Assembly (NCBI GenBank): GCA_001704575.1
Contig: MCAW01000005.1
Location: 1 to 63,801 of the forward strand
DNA length: 63,801 nucleotides
Origin: Methylophilales bacterium LSUCC0135
Lineage (GTDB): Bacteria > Pseudomonadota > Gammaproteobacteria > Burkholderiales > Methylophilaceae
Direction: 5' to 3'
Part shown: in pieces, positions 28,121 to 37,792 of the stretch
How positions within the stretch are numbered: the first letter of the stretch is position 1
Layout: each line of letters begins with the position of its first letter
Notes under the pieces: generated by a model
Seen by the model: the letters and a program-made list of their open reading frames with translations, nothing else
What the model was told of the DNA's origin: nothing
Databases searched by the model: none
Made by a program: the position numbers and the translations under genes

Positions 28121-29077
28121 ATGGAACTGACCAGCATCGGCACGCCCCTCATGTGGGGCGGTTTTATCATCTTCGTGCTGTTCATGCTGGCACTGGATCT
28201 GTATGTACTCGGTGGCCGCCACGCCCATCGCGTATCGCCGCGCGAGGCGCTCGGCTGGAGCATCGCATGGGTGACGCTGGCGCTGATCTTCAACGCTCTG
28301 CTGTGGTGGTATCTGGACGGCAACCTCGGGCGCGAAATCGCCAACGACAAGGCGCTGGAATTCCTGACCGGCTATCTGATCGAAAAATCGCTGTCGGTCG
28401 ACAACGTCTTCGTTTTCCTGATGATCTTTACCTTCTTCCGCGTGCCTGCGGAATACCAGCGCCGCGTGCTGATCTACGGCGTGCTGGGAGCGATCGTATT
28501 GCGCGCCATCATGATTCTGGCCGGCGCCTATCTGGTGGCCAAGTTCCACTGGATACTCTATCTGTTTGGCATCTTTCTGGTTGTCACCGGCTTCAAGATG
28601 CTGGTATTCGCCGGGCAGGAAGCCGACCTTGAACGCAACCCCATCCTCAAATGGCTGCGCGGTCATCTGCGCATCACACCGGAATACCACGGCGAGAAAT
28701 TCTGGGTCATGAAAAATGGCGTGCGCTGGTTCACGCCCCTGTTCCTGGTACTGATCATGATCGAGATTTCCGACCTGATCTTCGCTGTCGACTCGATTCC
28801 GGCAATCTTCGCCATCACGACCGACCCGTTCATCGTATTCACCTCGAACATCTTCGCCATTCTCGGCCTGCGTGCCCTCTATTTCCTGCTGGCCGACATG
28901 GCGGACCGCTTCCATCTGCTGAAATACGGCCTCGCCCTGATACTGGTGTTCGTCGGCGTGAAGATGCTGGTCGTGTCGTTCTACAAGGTGCCGATCGGCA
29001 TCGCACTCGGTGTGGTCGGCGTGATTCTGGTGAGCTCGATCCTGGCGAGTCTGTTGGCAACCCGCAAGAGGGACTGA
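28121..29077 (+). CDS. TerC family membrane protein (Alx-like)
   Basis: A 318-residue protein with about nine membrane helices. The TerC hallmarks EKSLSVDNVFVFLMIF and IEISDLIFAVDSIPAIF each carry the conserved Asp residues. Relatives such as Alx and MeeY-type proteins export Mn2+ or help load metals during secretion. It follows htpX closely and is probably cotranscribed. There is no room for a yybP-ykoY riboswitch in the 18-bp gap. Confidence 0.9.
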   Translation: MELTSIGTPLMWGGFIIFVLFMLALDLYVLGGRHAHRVSPREALGWSIAWVTLALIFNALLWWYLDGNLGREIANDKALEFLTGYLIEKSLSVDNVFVFLMIFTFFRVPAEYQRRVLIYGVLGAIVLRAIMILAGAYLVAKFHWILYLFGIFLVVTGFKMLVFAGQEADLERNPILKWLRGHLRITPEYHGEKFWVMKNGVRWFTPLFLVLIMIEISDLIFAVDSIPAIFAITTDPFIVFTSNIFAILGLRALYFLLADMADRFHLLKYGLALILVFVGVKMLVVSFYKVPIGIALGVVGVILVSSILASLLATRKRD

Positions 29078-29079
29078 CG

Positions 29080-29691
29080 TCAGGCTTCTGGTGGAGCGGT
29101 CTCGCTGAACGATAGCCGCTTCATCATCTCTTCGAAGTGACGTGCGAGATTCGGGTAATCCTCACGCCAGTCAAGCTCGCGGTAGCGCAAATCGAGCCAG
29201 CCGAGCATGCAGCCGAGCGCAATGTCGCCCAGGCTGAAAGTATCGTCGACACACCACTTGCTCTCGCCCAGTTCGGCATTAAGCTGCCGCAAACCGCGAT
29301 GCACCTTGCCCATCTGCTTTTCGATAATTGCCTGATCGCGCATGTTCTCCGCGCGGCGTGACTCCTGCATGGCAGCGATTGCCGCATCGCAAACGCCGTC
29401 TGCCAGCGCCTCCCAGCGCCGCACCCAGACCTTGGCTGAATGCTCCTGCGGAATCAGGCGCGCTACCGGCGTACGGTTATCGAGAAATTCCACGATCACC
29501 CTCGAATCAAACAAGGCTTCACCATCGTCGAGAATGAGCACCGGAATTTTGCCCAGCGGGTTGTGGTGAACTACGGGACAACTCGGATCGGACAGCACGA
29601 CCTTGACCATTTCGACTTCGATGCGCTTTTCGGCGGCAACGACGCGCACTTTGCGGGCATAGGGACTGGTAAGCGAATAGAGGAGTTTCAT
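29080..29691 (-). CDS. Glutathione S-transferase family protein
   Basis: A 203-residue GST. The N-terminal thioredoxin-like domain begins MKLLYSLTSPYARKVR, with Ser/Tyr near the glutathione site and the cis-Pro motif KIPVLIL. The C-terminal helical domain contains SLGDIALGCMLGWLDLRY. Only two bases separate its stop from that of terC, so the genes converge with no room for a terminator. The substrate is unknown. Confidence 0.9.
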   Translation of the reverse strand: MKLLYSLTSPYARKVRVVAAEKRIEVEMVKVVLSDPSCPVVHHNPLGKIPVLILDDGEALFDSRVIVEFLDNRTPVARLIPQEHSAKVWVRRWEALADGVCDAAIAAMQESRRAENMRDQAIIEKQMGKVHRGLRQLNAELGESKWCVDDTFSLGDIALGCMLGWLDLRYRELDWREDYPNLARHFEEMMKRLSFSETAPPEA

Positions 29692-29781
29692 AGCCTGAAC
29701 TTTGGATTAATTGGATATAGAAGTCGCCCTGAGGGCAAGGCTTTCAGCAGCGAAAGCCATGGATGCCACCGGTAGCTGCAT

Positions 29782-29787
29782 TATAAT
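29782..29787 (+). promoter_or_regulatory. -10 box just before nadC
   Basis: A perfect TATAAT ends 7 nt before the ATG I choose for nadC (29795), with no Shine-Dalgarno sequence between. Transcription would start at the initiation codon. An in-frame ATG at 29786 overlaps the hexamer and so would be excluded if this is the promoter. The -35 region is poor. Confidence 0.45.
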
Positions 29788-29794
29788 GCAAGTC

Positions 29795-30667
29795 ATGCAC
29801 ACTTCTCTCTTTCATGAAAACCTGCCGGCCGAAAAGCTGCCTGCACTTGAGCAAGCAGTGCTGGATAATGTGCTTGGAGCGCTGGCGGAAGATATTGGTT
29901 CGGCCGACTACACGGCACAACTCATCCCTGCCGGAAAAACAGCCCGCGCTATCATCGTTTGCCGCCAGCCGGCGGTGATCTGCGGCTTGCCATGGGCGCA
30001 ACAGTGCTTTGTGCAGCTGGACCGCAACATCAACATTGAGTGGCAGGTCAAGGAAGGCGAAAATGTGCGCGCCAATCGTGTGCTGGCGACCATTTCCGGC
30101 AACGCCAGTGCCATGCTCACCGCAGAACGTTCAGCGCTGAATTTTCTGCAGCTACTGTCTGCAACAGCCACGGAAACGTATCAGTTCGTCAATGCGGTGA
30201 GCGGCACTCGCGCCGCCATTCTCGACACCCGAAAAACGCTTCCAGGGCTGAGACTCGCACAAAAATACGCCGTGCTGGCCGGTGGCGGCATGAATCAGCG
30301 CATGGGTCTCCATGATGGTATTTTGATCAAGGAAAACCACATCGCAGCAGCGGGCGGCATTGCAAAGGCGCTGCAGCAGGCGCACGCGATCAATCGCAAT
30401 ATACCGGTACAGATCGAGGTCGAAAACCTGCAGGAGCTGCAACTCGCTCTGCAAGCAGGGGCGGTTTCCGTTCTACTCGACAACTTTAGCCATTCGGATC
30501 TGGCGGAGGCCGTCAGACTCAATCAAGGCCGCGCCTTGCTGGAAGCTTCGGGCGGCATTACGTTGAAGAATGTGCGCACGGTGGCGCTGACCGGCGTTGA
30601 CCGGATTTCCATCGGCCACCTGACCAAGGACATACAAGCCGTCGATCTCTCCATGCGCTTTGAATGA
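29795..30667 (+). CDS. nadC: Nicotinate-nucleotide pyrophosphorylase (quinolinate phosphoribosyltransferase)
   Basis: Converts quinolinate and PRPP to nicotinate mononucleotide in NAD synthesis. It has 290 residues from the chosen ATG. The EDIGSADYTA motif, NFLQLLSATAT, and the DTRKTLPGLR substrate-binding segment are intact. The start is uncertain; 29795 gives the usual family length. nadA and nadB are not here. Confidence 0.92.
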   Translation: MHTSLFHENLPAEKLPALEQAVLDNVLGALAEDIGSADYTAQLIPAGKTARAIIVCRQPAVICGLPWAQQCFVQLDRNINIEWQVKEGENVRANRVLATISGNASAMLTAERSALNFLQLLSATATETYQFVNAVSGTRAAILDTRKTLPGLRLAQKYAVLAGGGMNQRMGLHDGILIKENHIAAAGGIAKALQQAHAINRNIPVQIEVENLQELQLALQAGAVSVLLDNFSHSDLAEAVRLNQGRALLEASGGITLKNVRTVALTGVDRISIGHLTKDIQAVDLSMRFE

Positions 30668-30814
30668 TGCCGGCAGGCCAAAACAGAAGCCCCATCAATC
30701 CACACAAAAAACATGGGTATTGCCCGCGTCAGGTCATCCATTCTTGAACAACGCCGGTCTCGTACAAAATCCGGTTATTTAATCGCGCTGGCACACTTCC
30801 TGCTGCATTTGGCC

Positions 30815-30843
30815 TTGACCAAAATCATGCAACCAGTTAGTGT
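30815..30843 (+). promoter_or_regulatory. Candidate promoter of ilvB-ilvH-ilvC
   Basis: TTGACC (30815-30820) is followed after 17 bp by TAGTGT (30838-30843), 37 bp before the ilvB ATG. The rest of the 213-bp nadC-ilvB gap shows no attenuator hairpin followed by a T-run. Confidence 0.4.
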
Positions 30844-30880
30844 TTAGGGTTCAATAATTCTCAGTAAAAACAAGCAATAT

Positions 30881-32614
30881 ATGGATGACCGCAGCCCCCA
30901 GACCACGCACCAAATTTCAGGCGCCGAGATCGTCATTCGCTGCCTGCAAGAGGAGAAAGTCAAATTCGTTTTTGGCTATCCCGGTGGTGCAGTGCTGCAC
31001 ATCTATGACGAAATTTTCAAGCAGGATGCTTTCAAGCACATTCTGGTTCGCCATGAACAGGCCGCAGTGCATGCTGCTGATGCCTTCGCGCGGGCCACAG
31101 GTGAAGTCGGCGTTGCGCTGGTAACCTCGGGGCCGGGCGCCACCAATGCCGTTACCGGCATTGCCACCGCTTATATGGATTCGATCCCGCTGGTCGTCAT
31201 CAGCGGTCAGGTGCCGACTCCGGCAATCGGCATGGACGCCTTCCAGGAGGTCGACATGGTCGGCATCACGCGCCCCTGCGTCAAACACAACTTCCTCATC
31301 AAGGACGTCAAGGATATTGCGCCCACGCTGAAAAAAGCGTTTTACATCGCCGCCACCGGCCGCCCAGGGCCGGTTGTGGTCGACATCCCGAAGGACATTA
31401 CCGCACATTTCACCAAATTCGAATACCCGGCCACGGTTGAAATGCGCTCTTACACGCCGATCATGAAGGGTCACTCCGGCCAGATCAAAAAAGCGCTGAA
31501 ATTGCTGCTTGAAGCCAAACGTCCGATGATCTACACCGGTGGTGGTCTCGTGCTCGGCGACGCATCGGCCGAACTGGTCAAGCTGGCCCGTGCGCTGGGT
31601 TACCCGGTGACCAATACGCTGATGGGGCTTGGCGGCTACCCTGCCACCGACAATCAATTTGTCGGCATGCTCGGCATGCACGGCACTTACGAAGCCAACA
31701 TGGCCATGCAGAACTGCGATGTTCTGCTCGCGGTCGGCGCGCGTTTCGATGACCGCGTCATCGGCAACCCCGGCCATTTCTACAGCAAGGATCGCAGCAT
31801 CATTCATATCGATGTCGACCCTTCCTCGATTTCCAAGCGCGTCAAGATTGATGTCCCCATCGTCGGCCACGTTCAGTCTGTGCTGAGCGAAATGAACGAC
31901 CTTCTGATTGCAGAAACCAGAAAGCCAGACGCGGAGTCAATCAAGTCCTGGTGGCAGCAGATCGACCTGTGGCGCGAAAAGAAATCGCTGGTTTACAAGA
32001 ACGACAGCCAGATCATCAAGCCGCAATATGTTGTCGAAAAACTCTGGGAAGTCACCAAAGGTGAAGCCTATGTGACCTCGGATGTCGGCCAGCATCAGAT
32101 GTGGGCAGCGCAGTATTACAAATTCGACAAGCCGCGCCGCTGGATCAACTCGGGCGGGCTCGGCACCATGGGCGTCGGCCTGCCTTACGCAATGGGCTGC
32201 CAGCTGGCCGACCCGGATGCCATGGTCGCCTGCATCACCGGCGAAGGCAGCATCCAGATGAACATCCAGGAGCTGTCTACCTGCCATCAGTTCCGCCTGC
32301 CGATCAAGGTGATTCTGCTCAACAACCGCTATCTCGGCATGGTGCGTCAATGGCAGGAGTTTTTCTACGAGAACCGCTACTCGGAGTCGTACATGGATAG
32401 TCTGCCGGATTTCGTCAAGCTGGCAGAATCCTATGGCCATATCGGCATGAACATCGAAAAATCCGCAGATGTTGAAGGCGCCCTGAAAGAAGCTTTCGAC
32501 ATGAAGGATCGCTTTGTTTTCATGAACTTCATTACTGACCAAAAGGAAAACGTATTCCCCATGGTGCCGAACGGCAAAGGCCTGTCGGAAATGATTCTGG
32601 CCGGGGACGAATAA
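30881..32614 (+). CDS. ilvB: Acetolactate synthase large subunit
   Basis: A ThDP- and FAD-dependent enzyme that makes acetolactate or acetohydroxybutyrate for valine, leucine and isoleucine. It has 577 residues. The catalytic Glu lies in LVRHEQAAVHAADAFARATG, and the GEGSIQMNIQELSTC and NNRYLGMVRQWQ segments bind ThDP-Mg. It starts 3 bp-spaced coupling with ilvH. No ribosome site is obvious before the ATG. Confidence 0.96.
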   Translation: MDDRSPQTTHQISGAEIVIRCLQEEKVKFVFGYPGGAVLHIYDEIFKQDAFKHILVRHEQAAVHAADAFARATGEVGVALVTSGPGATNAVTGIATAYMDSIPLVVISGQVPTPAIGMDAFQEVDMVGITRPCVKHNFLIKDVKDIAPTLKKAFYIAATGRPGPVVVDIPKDITAHFTKFEYPATVEMRSYTPIMKGHSGQIKKALKLLLEAKRPMIYTGGGLVLGDASAELVKLARALGYPVTNTLMGLGGYPATDNQFVGMLGMHGTYEANMAMQNCDVLLAVGARFDDRVIGNPGHFYSKDRSIIHIDVDPSSISKRVKIDVPIVGHVQSVLSEMNDLLIAETRKPDAESIKSWWQQIDLWREKKSLVYKNDSQIIKPQYVVEKLWEVTKGEAYVTSDVGQHQMWAAQYYKFDKPRRWINSGGLGTMGVGLPYAMGCQLADPDAMVACITGEGSIQMNIQELSTCHQFRLPIKVILLNNRYLGMVRQWQEFFYENRYSESYMDSLPDFVKLAESYGHIGMNIEKSADVEGALKEAFDMKDRFVFMNFITDQKENVFPMVPNGKGLSEMILAGDE

Positions 32615-32617
32615 TCC

Positions 32618-33109
32618 ATGAAACACATCATCTCATTACTGATGGAAAACGAAGCAGGCGCCTTGTCACGCGTGGCCGGACTGTTCTCTGCACGCGCCTA
32701 CAACATCGAATCTCTGACCGTGGCTCCCACCGAAGATGCCACGTTGTCACGCATGACCATCGTCACTTCCGGATCGGACGAAGTGATCGAGCAGATCATC
32801 AAGCAGCTCAACAAGCTGGTCGATGTGGTCAAAGTGCTGGACCTTAATGACGGCCGCCACATCGAGCGCGAGCTGATGCTGGTCAAGGTCAAGGCCACCG
32901 GCCCGTTCCGCGAGGAAATGAAACGGATAAGCGATATTTTCCGCGGCCGTATCATCGATGTTGCCGATGGCAGCTACACGATTGAAGTGACCGGCTCCTG
33001 TTCCAAGCTGGATGCGTTTCTCGAAGCCCTGGACAAGGGCGCGATACTTGAAACCGTTCGTACCGGTGCATCCGGCATCGGCCGCGGCGACCGCATTCTG
33101 AAAATCTGA
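32618..33109 (+). CDS. ilvH: Acetolactate synthase small (regulatory) subunit
   Basis: A 163-residue regulatory subunit. The N-terminal ACT domain (MKHIISLLMENEAGALSRVAGLF) binds valine for feedback control, and the C-terminal half forms the second ACT-like domain. It follows ilvB by 3 bp and precedes ilvC by 50 bp. Confidence 0.96.
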   Translation: MKHIISLLMENEAGALSRVAGLFSARAYNIESLTVAPTEDATLSRMTIVTSGSDEVIEQIIKQLNKLVDVVKVLDLNDGRHIERELMLVKVKATGPFREEMKRISDIFRGRIIDVADGSYTIEVTGSCSKLDAFLEALDKGAILETVRTGASGIGRGDRILKI

Positions 33110-33150
33110 CGCGCCCGGCAATATTCACCATTACTTATAAATCGATTTAA

Positions 33151-34176
<1,026 letters not shown>

Positions 34177-34195
34177 TTGGCAAAAAGCTGTGACC

Positions 34196-34230
34196 AAAAG
34201 GGCAAGACGTATGACGTCCTGCCCTTTTTA
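34196..34230 (+). terminator. Rho-independent terminator after ilvC
   Basis: AGGGCAAGACGT pairs with ACGTCCTGCCCT around an ATG loop, with one mismatch, followed by TTTTTAT. It closes the ilvBHC operon, so psd probably has its own promoter in the remaining 45 bp. Confidence 0.8.
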
Positions 34231-34274
34231 TATTTCGGCCAATATATCATTCACCCTTTTCAACCGAGACTCAT

Positions 34275-35141
34275 GTGCTGAATCACATTGCAGTAATGAT
34301 CCAATATATCCTGCCCAAACAGGCCATTACGCTGCTAGCAGGGAAATTCGCAAACGCCGAGGCAGGCTGGCTCACGACCTTCGTCATACGATGGTTTGTC
34401 GGTCGCTACGGCGTCAATATGTCCGAAGCTGCCGAAGCCGATATCGAGCGCTACAGCACATTCAACCATTTTTTTACCAGGGCGCTTCGGGCCGATGCGA
34501 GACCACTCGCCAGAACCGATTTCATATGCCCGGTTGACGGCACCATCAGTCAGTTTGGCAATATCGAGCACGGCCTGATATTCCAGGCAAAAGGTCATGA
34601 ATACTCGGCTACGGCGCTATTGGGCGGCAGTGAAAAGCTGGCAGCGCAATATGCCAACGGAAGCTTCGCAACGCTCTATCTGAGCCCGAAGGATTATCAC
34701 CGCATCCACATGCCATGCGCAGGTCGCCTGAAAAGCATGATTCATATTCCGGGCAGCCTGTTTTCCGTCAATCCGCTGACGGCACAGACAGTCCCCGGTC
34801 TTTTCGCGCGCAATGAACGGGTCGTCTGTGAATTTGAATCCGGGGAAATCGGCAGATTCATTATGGTGCTGGTAGGCGCCACCATCGTCGGCAGCATGGC
34901 CACCAGCTGGCACGGCGTGGTCAATCCGCCGCGGCCGAAGCAGCCGCGCGGATGGAAGTATGACCAAACCACGATAGAACTCGCGCAGGCTGAGGAAATG
35001 GGGAAATTTCTACTTGGCTCCACAGTGATATTGCTGTTCCCGCAGCAAGCGGTGCAATTCAGTCAGGACTGGCATGCGGGCAAAAGCGTGCGCATGGGCG
35101 AAGCCATGGCAGCCAGACCGCCGCAGAACAAACCCGCCTGA
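34275..35141 (+). CDS. psd: Phosphatidylserine decarboxylase proenzyme
   Basis: Makes phosphatidylethanolamine at the inner membrane. It has 288 residues. The self-cleavage site LGST at 247-250 generates the pyruvoyl group; the His motifs YHRIHMP and SWHGVV are present. The start is GTG at 34275; an ATG at 34296 is possible, but family members begin about seven residues before the YILPKQA block. Neither has a strong ribosome site. Neighbouring ilvBHC is common in betaproteobacteria, but pssA and leuA are missing here. Confidence 0.93.
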   Translation: MLNHIAVMIQYILPKQAITLLAGKFANAEAGWLTTFVIRWFVGRYGVNMSEAAEADIERYSTFNHFFTRALRADARPLARTDFICPVDGTISQFGNIEHGLIFQAKGHEYSATALLGGSEKLAAQYANGSFATLYLSPKDYHRIHMPCAGRLKSMIHIPGSLFSVNPLTAQTVPGLFARNERVVCEFESGEIGRFIMVLVGATIVGSMATSWHGVVNPPRPKQPRGWKYDQTTIELAQAEEMGKFLLGSTVILLFPQQAVQFSQDWHAGKSVRMGEAMAARPPQNKPA

Positions 35142-35199
35142 GTATCAGACAGGTGCCCGCAATTAGGCAATCAAGCCGCCCGCAGCATTGACGCCTGCC

Positions 35200-35727
35200 C
35201 TAACTCGCCGTGCGGCTTTGCGCTGATGCCTTGTGGCTACGGCGTTGCTGGCGATCATGGCTGAGATGATGCGACAACTCATTCAATGCCATCCGGTAAA
35301 CGTCGCGCTTGAATTCAATCACGTTTTCCAGCGGCACCCAGTAATCGCTCCAGCGCCAAGCATCGAACTCGGGATGCGGCGTGGCTCGCAGCGATACATC
35401 CGTATCCCGCCCGACCATGCGAAGCAAAAACCATATCTGTTTCTGACCCTTGTAGCTGCCCCGCCATTCGCGCTTGATCCAGTTGGTTGGCACATCGTAG
35501 CGGAGCCAATCTCTAGTGCGGCCCAGTATCCTGACATGCTCCGGCCGCAAGCCAACCTCTTCCATCAGCTCACGATACATGGCCTGTTCCGGCGTTTCGC
35601 CGTGCTTGATGCCACCTTGCGGAAATTGCCAGGAATGCTCCCGTATACGCTTACCCCAAAATACCTGATTACTGGCGTTGCATAGAATAATGCCTACATT
35701 AGGTCGATATCCATCGCGATCTAACAT
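35200..35727 (-). CDS. rppH: RNA pyrophosphohydrolase RppH
   Basis: Removes pyrophosphate from mRNA 5' ends, which opens them to RNase E decay. It has 175 residues, with the NUDIX box at about 38-60 ([20 protein letters not shown]...) and the family opening [11 protein letters not shown]. The Arg/Ser/His-rich C-terminal tail is short. It converges on psd and diverges from the YVTN protein gene. Confidence 0.95.
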   Translation of the reverse strand: MLDRDGYRPNVGIILCNASNQVFWGKRIREHSWQFPQGGIKHGETPEQAMYRELMEEVGLRPEHVRILGRTRDWLRYDVPTNWIKREWRGSYKGQKQIWFLLRMVGRDTDVSLRATPHPEFDAWRWSDYWVPLENVIEFKRDVYRMALNELSHHLSHDRQQRRSHKASAQSRTAS

Positions 35728-35803
35728 GATAAAAAGACCTTATAAATTTCATGTCATTTTTTCATATTTCACTCTTTATTGATAGTAGCGCGTCGCCCGC
35801 GTA

Positions 35804-36871
35804 ATGCCGCCGCGTCTTGACGCTGTTCAGCGCAGACACATATACTTTCGTGTCAACCTCATCATGCCGGACGCCGTTTTTGTTGAGGCCCCATCATTCA
35901 AAGCGACCATTCTGTTGAAATCAAGACTCATCATTATTGTCAGCCTGATTTCGCTGCTGACCATGCCCGGCACAACGCTGGCTGACGGATATGCTTACAT
36001 CACCAACCAGGGCAGTCATGACGTCAGCGTCATCGACCTTCACAGCCACAAGGTCATTGCCAGCATCGGCGTCGGCAAAGGACCGGTCGGCGTGGCAGTC
36101 TCCAGCCAATTGCAGCGCGTATTCATCTCCAATGTAGATAGCCAGTCTGTATCAGTGATCGACAGCAACAATCACATCGAGCTGGCACAGATTCCGCTGG
36201 CAGGTTCTCCCGTGGCGGTAGCCATTTCTCCCGATAGTAGTACATTGTTCGTGGCAGACTGGTATATGGACATGGTGATAGCCATCGACACCAGCGACTA
36301 CAGCAAACAACGCAAGGTCAGTATCGGCAAGGCACCTGCCGGACTTGTAATCAGCCCGGACGGCCAGACCCTGTATGTTTCAAACCGCGACAGCAACGAT
36401 ATCGGCGTCATAGACATAGTGACCTTTACAGTCACAACGCGCATTCCCGCTGGCGAACACCCCTTCGGCATTACCGTAAGCCCCGATGGCAAACGTCTTT
36501 ATGCTGCCAACGTCTATGAAGACAGCATCTCGATCATCGACCTTGCCAGCGGGCACTCAGAAAAAACAGGCGTCGGCACTAGGCCCTATTGCATCACCGT
36601 CAGCCCCGACAGCAAAACGGTTTTTGTCACCAACACCCAGGACGACAGCGTCTCGGTGATCGACGCAGATAGCAATCGCTTGGTTGCAACCATTGAAGTC
36701 GGCAGCTTCCCCGAGGGGATTGATTATGACGCGCACAGCCACCGGGTTTATGTCGCCAGCTGGTCGGACAATGCTGTCAGCGTGATTGATGCGCACACAA
36801 AAAAAGTGATCGACACCATCAGCACAGGTCAACAAAGCCGCGCTTTCGGCCGTTTCATTCTTGGCAATTGA
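35804..36871 (+). CDS. Exported YVTN-family beta-propeller protein
   Basis: A secreted protein built of seven propeller blades, each about 42 residues with a (V/L)YVSN...SVSVIDxxxxxVxxxIxVGxxP pattern. A signal peptide ends near TTLA-DG at 60-61. The true start is uncertain: the upstream ATG (35804) leaves a long n-region, whereas ATG 35864 or TTG 35915 would give more usual lengths. Such propellers often accompany periplasmic redox enzymes or bind surface ligands. It lies 110 bp before an MxaD-like gene on the same strand. Function unknown. Confidence 0.8.
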   Translation: MPPRLDAVQRRHIYFRVNLIMPDAVFVEAPSFKATILLKSRLIIIVSLISLLTMPGTTLADGYAYITNQGSHDVSVIDLHSHKVIASIGVGKGPVGVAVSSQLQRVFISNVDSQSVSVIDSNNHIELAQIPLAGSPVAVAISPDSSTLFVADWYMDMVIAIDTSDYSKQRKVSIGKAPAGLVISPDGQTLYVSNRDSNDIGVIDIVTFTVTTRIPAGEHPFGITVSPDGKRLYAANVYEDSISIIDLASGHSEKTGVGTRPYCITVSPDSKTVFVTNTQDDSVSVIDADSNRLVATIEVGSFPEGIDYDAHSHRVYVASWSDNAVSVIDAHTKKVIDTISTGQQSRAFGRFILGN

Positions 36872-36981
36872 AAAATTAACGCCGAAATCGCGCCATATCG
36901 CTTTAAAGACATTTAGAATTCCGGGTCACCGTGAAAAAGCAGTCGTTTGTTAAATTGTTTCAATAAAATGGAGAAACTCGT

Positions 36982-37503
36982 ATGAAAAAATTGTTTGCAT
37001 TGCTTGCACTGGCCACTCTGCCGCTCACCGTGATGGCGCACGGCCCATCGCCGCAAAAAGTGGACAAATCGGTGACCATCAAGGCAGATCCGGCCAAAGT
37101 CTGGGCACTGGTCAAGGATTTCGGCAACATGCACAAATGGCACCCTTCGGTTGCAAGCACCAAGCTTGAGAAAAAAGGCGATGACTCTTTCCGCCTGCTG
37201 ACGCTGAAGTCAGGTGGCACGGTCAACCAGAAACTCCGCGGCGCTGACGATGCCGGCATGAAAATGCGCTATGAAATGATCGAAGGCAAAATGCCTGTCG
37301 CCGATTACAATGCCTTCATGACCGTCAAGGCCGGCCCCGGTGCTGGTGAAACGACAGTCAACTGGGTAGGCCGCTTCTACCGCGTATACAAACTGAACCC
37401 GCCAATTCCAGAAGGTCAGGATGACGAGTCCGCCCTCAAAGCTGTTACCGAGTTCTACAACGCTGGTCTTGAAGGCCTGAAGAAAGCTGCAGAAGGCAAG
37501 TAA
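36982..37503 (+). CDS. Periplasmic SRPBCC-fold protein, MxaD-like
   Basis: A 173-residue protein with a clear Sec signal (about 1-20, ending VMA-HG). The mature part (HGPSPQKVDKSVTIKADP, then KVWALVKDFGNMHKWHP) resembles MxaD, a periplasmic SRPBCC protein linked to methanol dehydrogenase clusters; the C-terminal GRFYRVY and FYNAGLEGLKK also fit. No methanol dehydrogenase or PQQ gene is in the window, so the partner is unknown. GGAG precedes the ATG and a terminator follows. Expression may be separate from the YVTN gene. Confidence 0.78.
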   Translation: MKKLFALLALATLPLTVMAHGPSPQKVDKSVTIKADPAKVWALVKDFGNMHKWHPSVASTKLEKKGDDSFRLLTLKSGGTVNQKLRGADDAGMKMRYEMIEGKMPVADYNAFMTVKAGPGAGETTVNWVGRFYRVYKLNPPIPEGQDDESALKAVTEFYNAGLEGLKKAAEGK

Positions 37504-37521
37504 CTCAATGATTGCGGAAGT

Positions 37522-37551
37522 AAAAACAGGCTCCCCGGGGCCTGTTTTTTT
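37522..37551 (+). terminator. Terminator after the MxaD-like gene
   Basis: AAAACAGGC and GCCTGTTTT pair around a CCCCGG loop, followed by a run of seven T. It separates this gene from pilA. Confidence 0.85.
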
Positions 37552-37605
37552 ATGGCCTCAAAATGAAAGATTTTCATCACGCTCAGAATTCAGACTGACT
37601 GACAG

Positions 37606-37627
37606 AATTTGTCACAAGTGACAAATT
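37606..37627. promoter_or_regulatory. 22-bp palindrome upstream of the pilA sigma-54 promoter
   Basis: AATTTGTCAC and GTGACAAATT form perfect 10-bp arms around AA. The centre lies about 80 bp upstream of the -24 element, where a sigma-54 enhancer-binding protein such as PilR would sit. PilR sites in Pseudomonas contain TGTC cores, and each arm here contains TTGTC. The palindrome is clear; the bound protein is inferred. Confidence 0.55.
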
Positions 37628-37697
37628 TGAGCACAGCGACATCACTTTCTTTTGACGAATCGTCTGTTTTTAGTGCCATATTGCTTCAAATAATATC

Positions 37698-37713
37698 TGG
37701 CACGGCTATTGCA
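37698..37713 (+). promoter_or_regulatory. Sigma-54 promoter of pilA
   Basis: TGGCACGGCTATTGCA matches the RpoN consensus TGGCACG-N4-TTGCA at every fixed position, with GG and GC spaced correctly. The start point would be near 37725, giving a leader of about 68 nt with AAGGAG at 37779-37784 before the pilA ATG. pilA is RpoN/PilR-controlled in Pseudomonas, in agreement. Confidence 0.88.
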
Positions 37714-37792
37714 TGTAGCAACCTACCTTGTGCCTTTACTCAAGCTGGGGCCCAGGAAATCTCACAGAAAGTTTAAATAAGGAGTAAATGAC

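Noticed and set aside
30713-30847. A 44-codon, leucine-rich open frame before ilvB as a possible attenuator leader peptide
   Set aside because: It has no ribosome site, the branched-chain codons are not clustered as a run, no terminator/antiterminator pair follows, and the only plausible ilv promoter overlaps its end.
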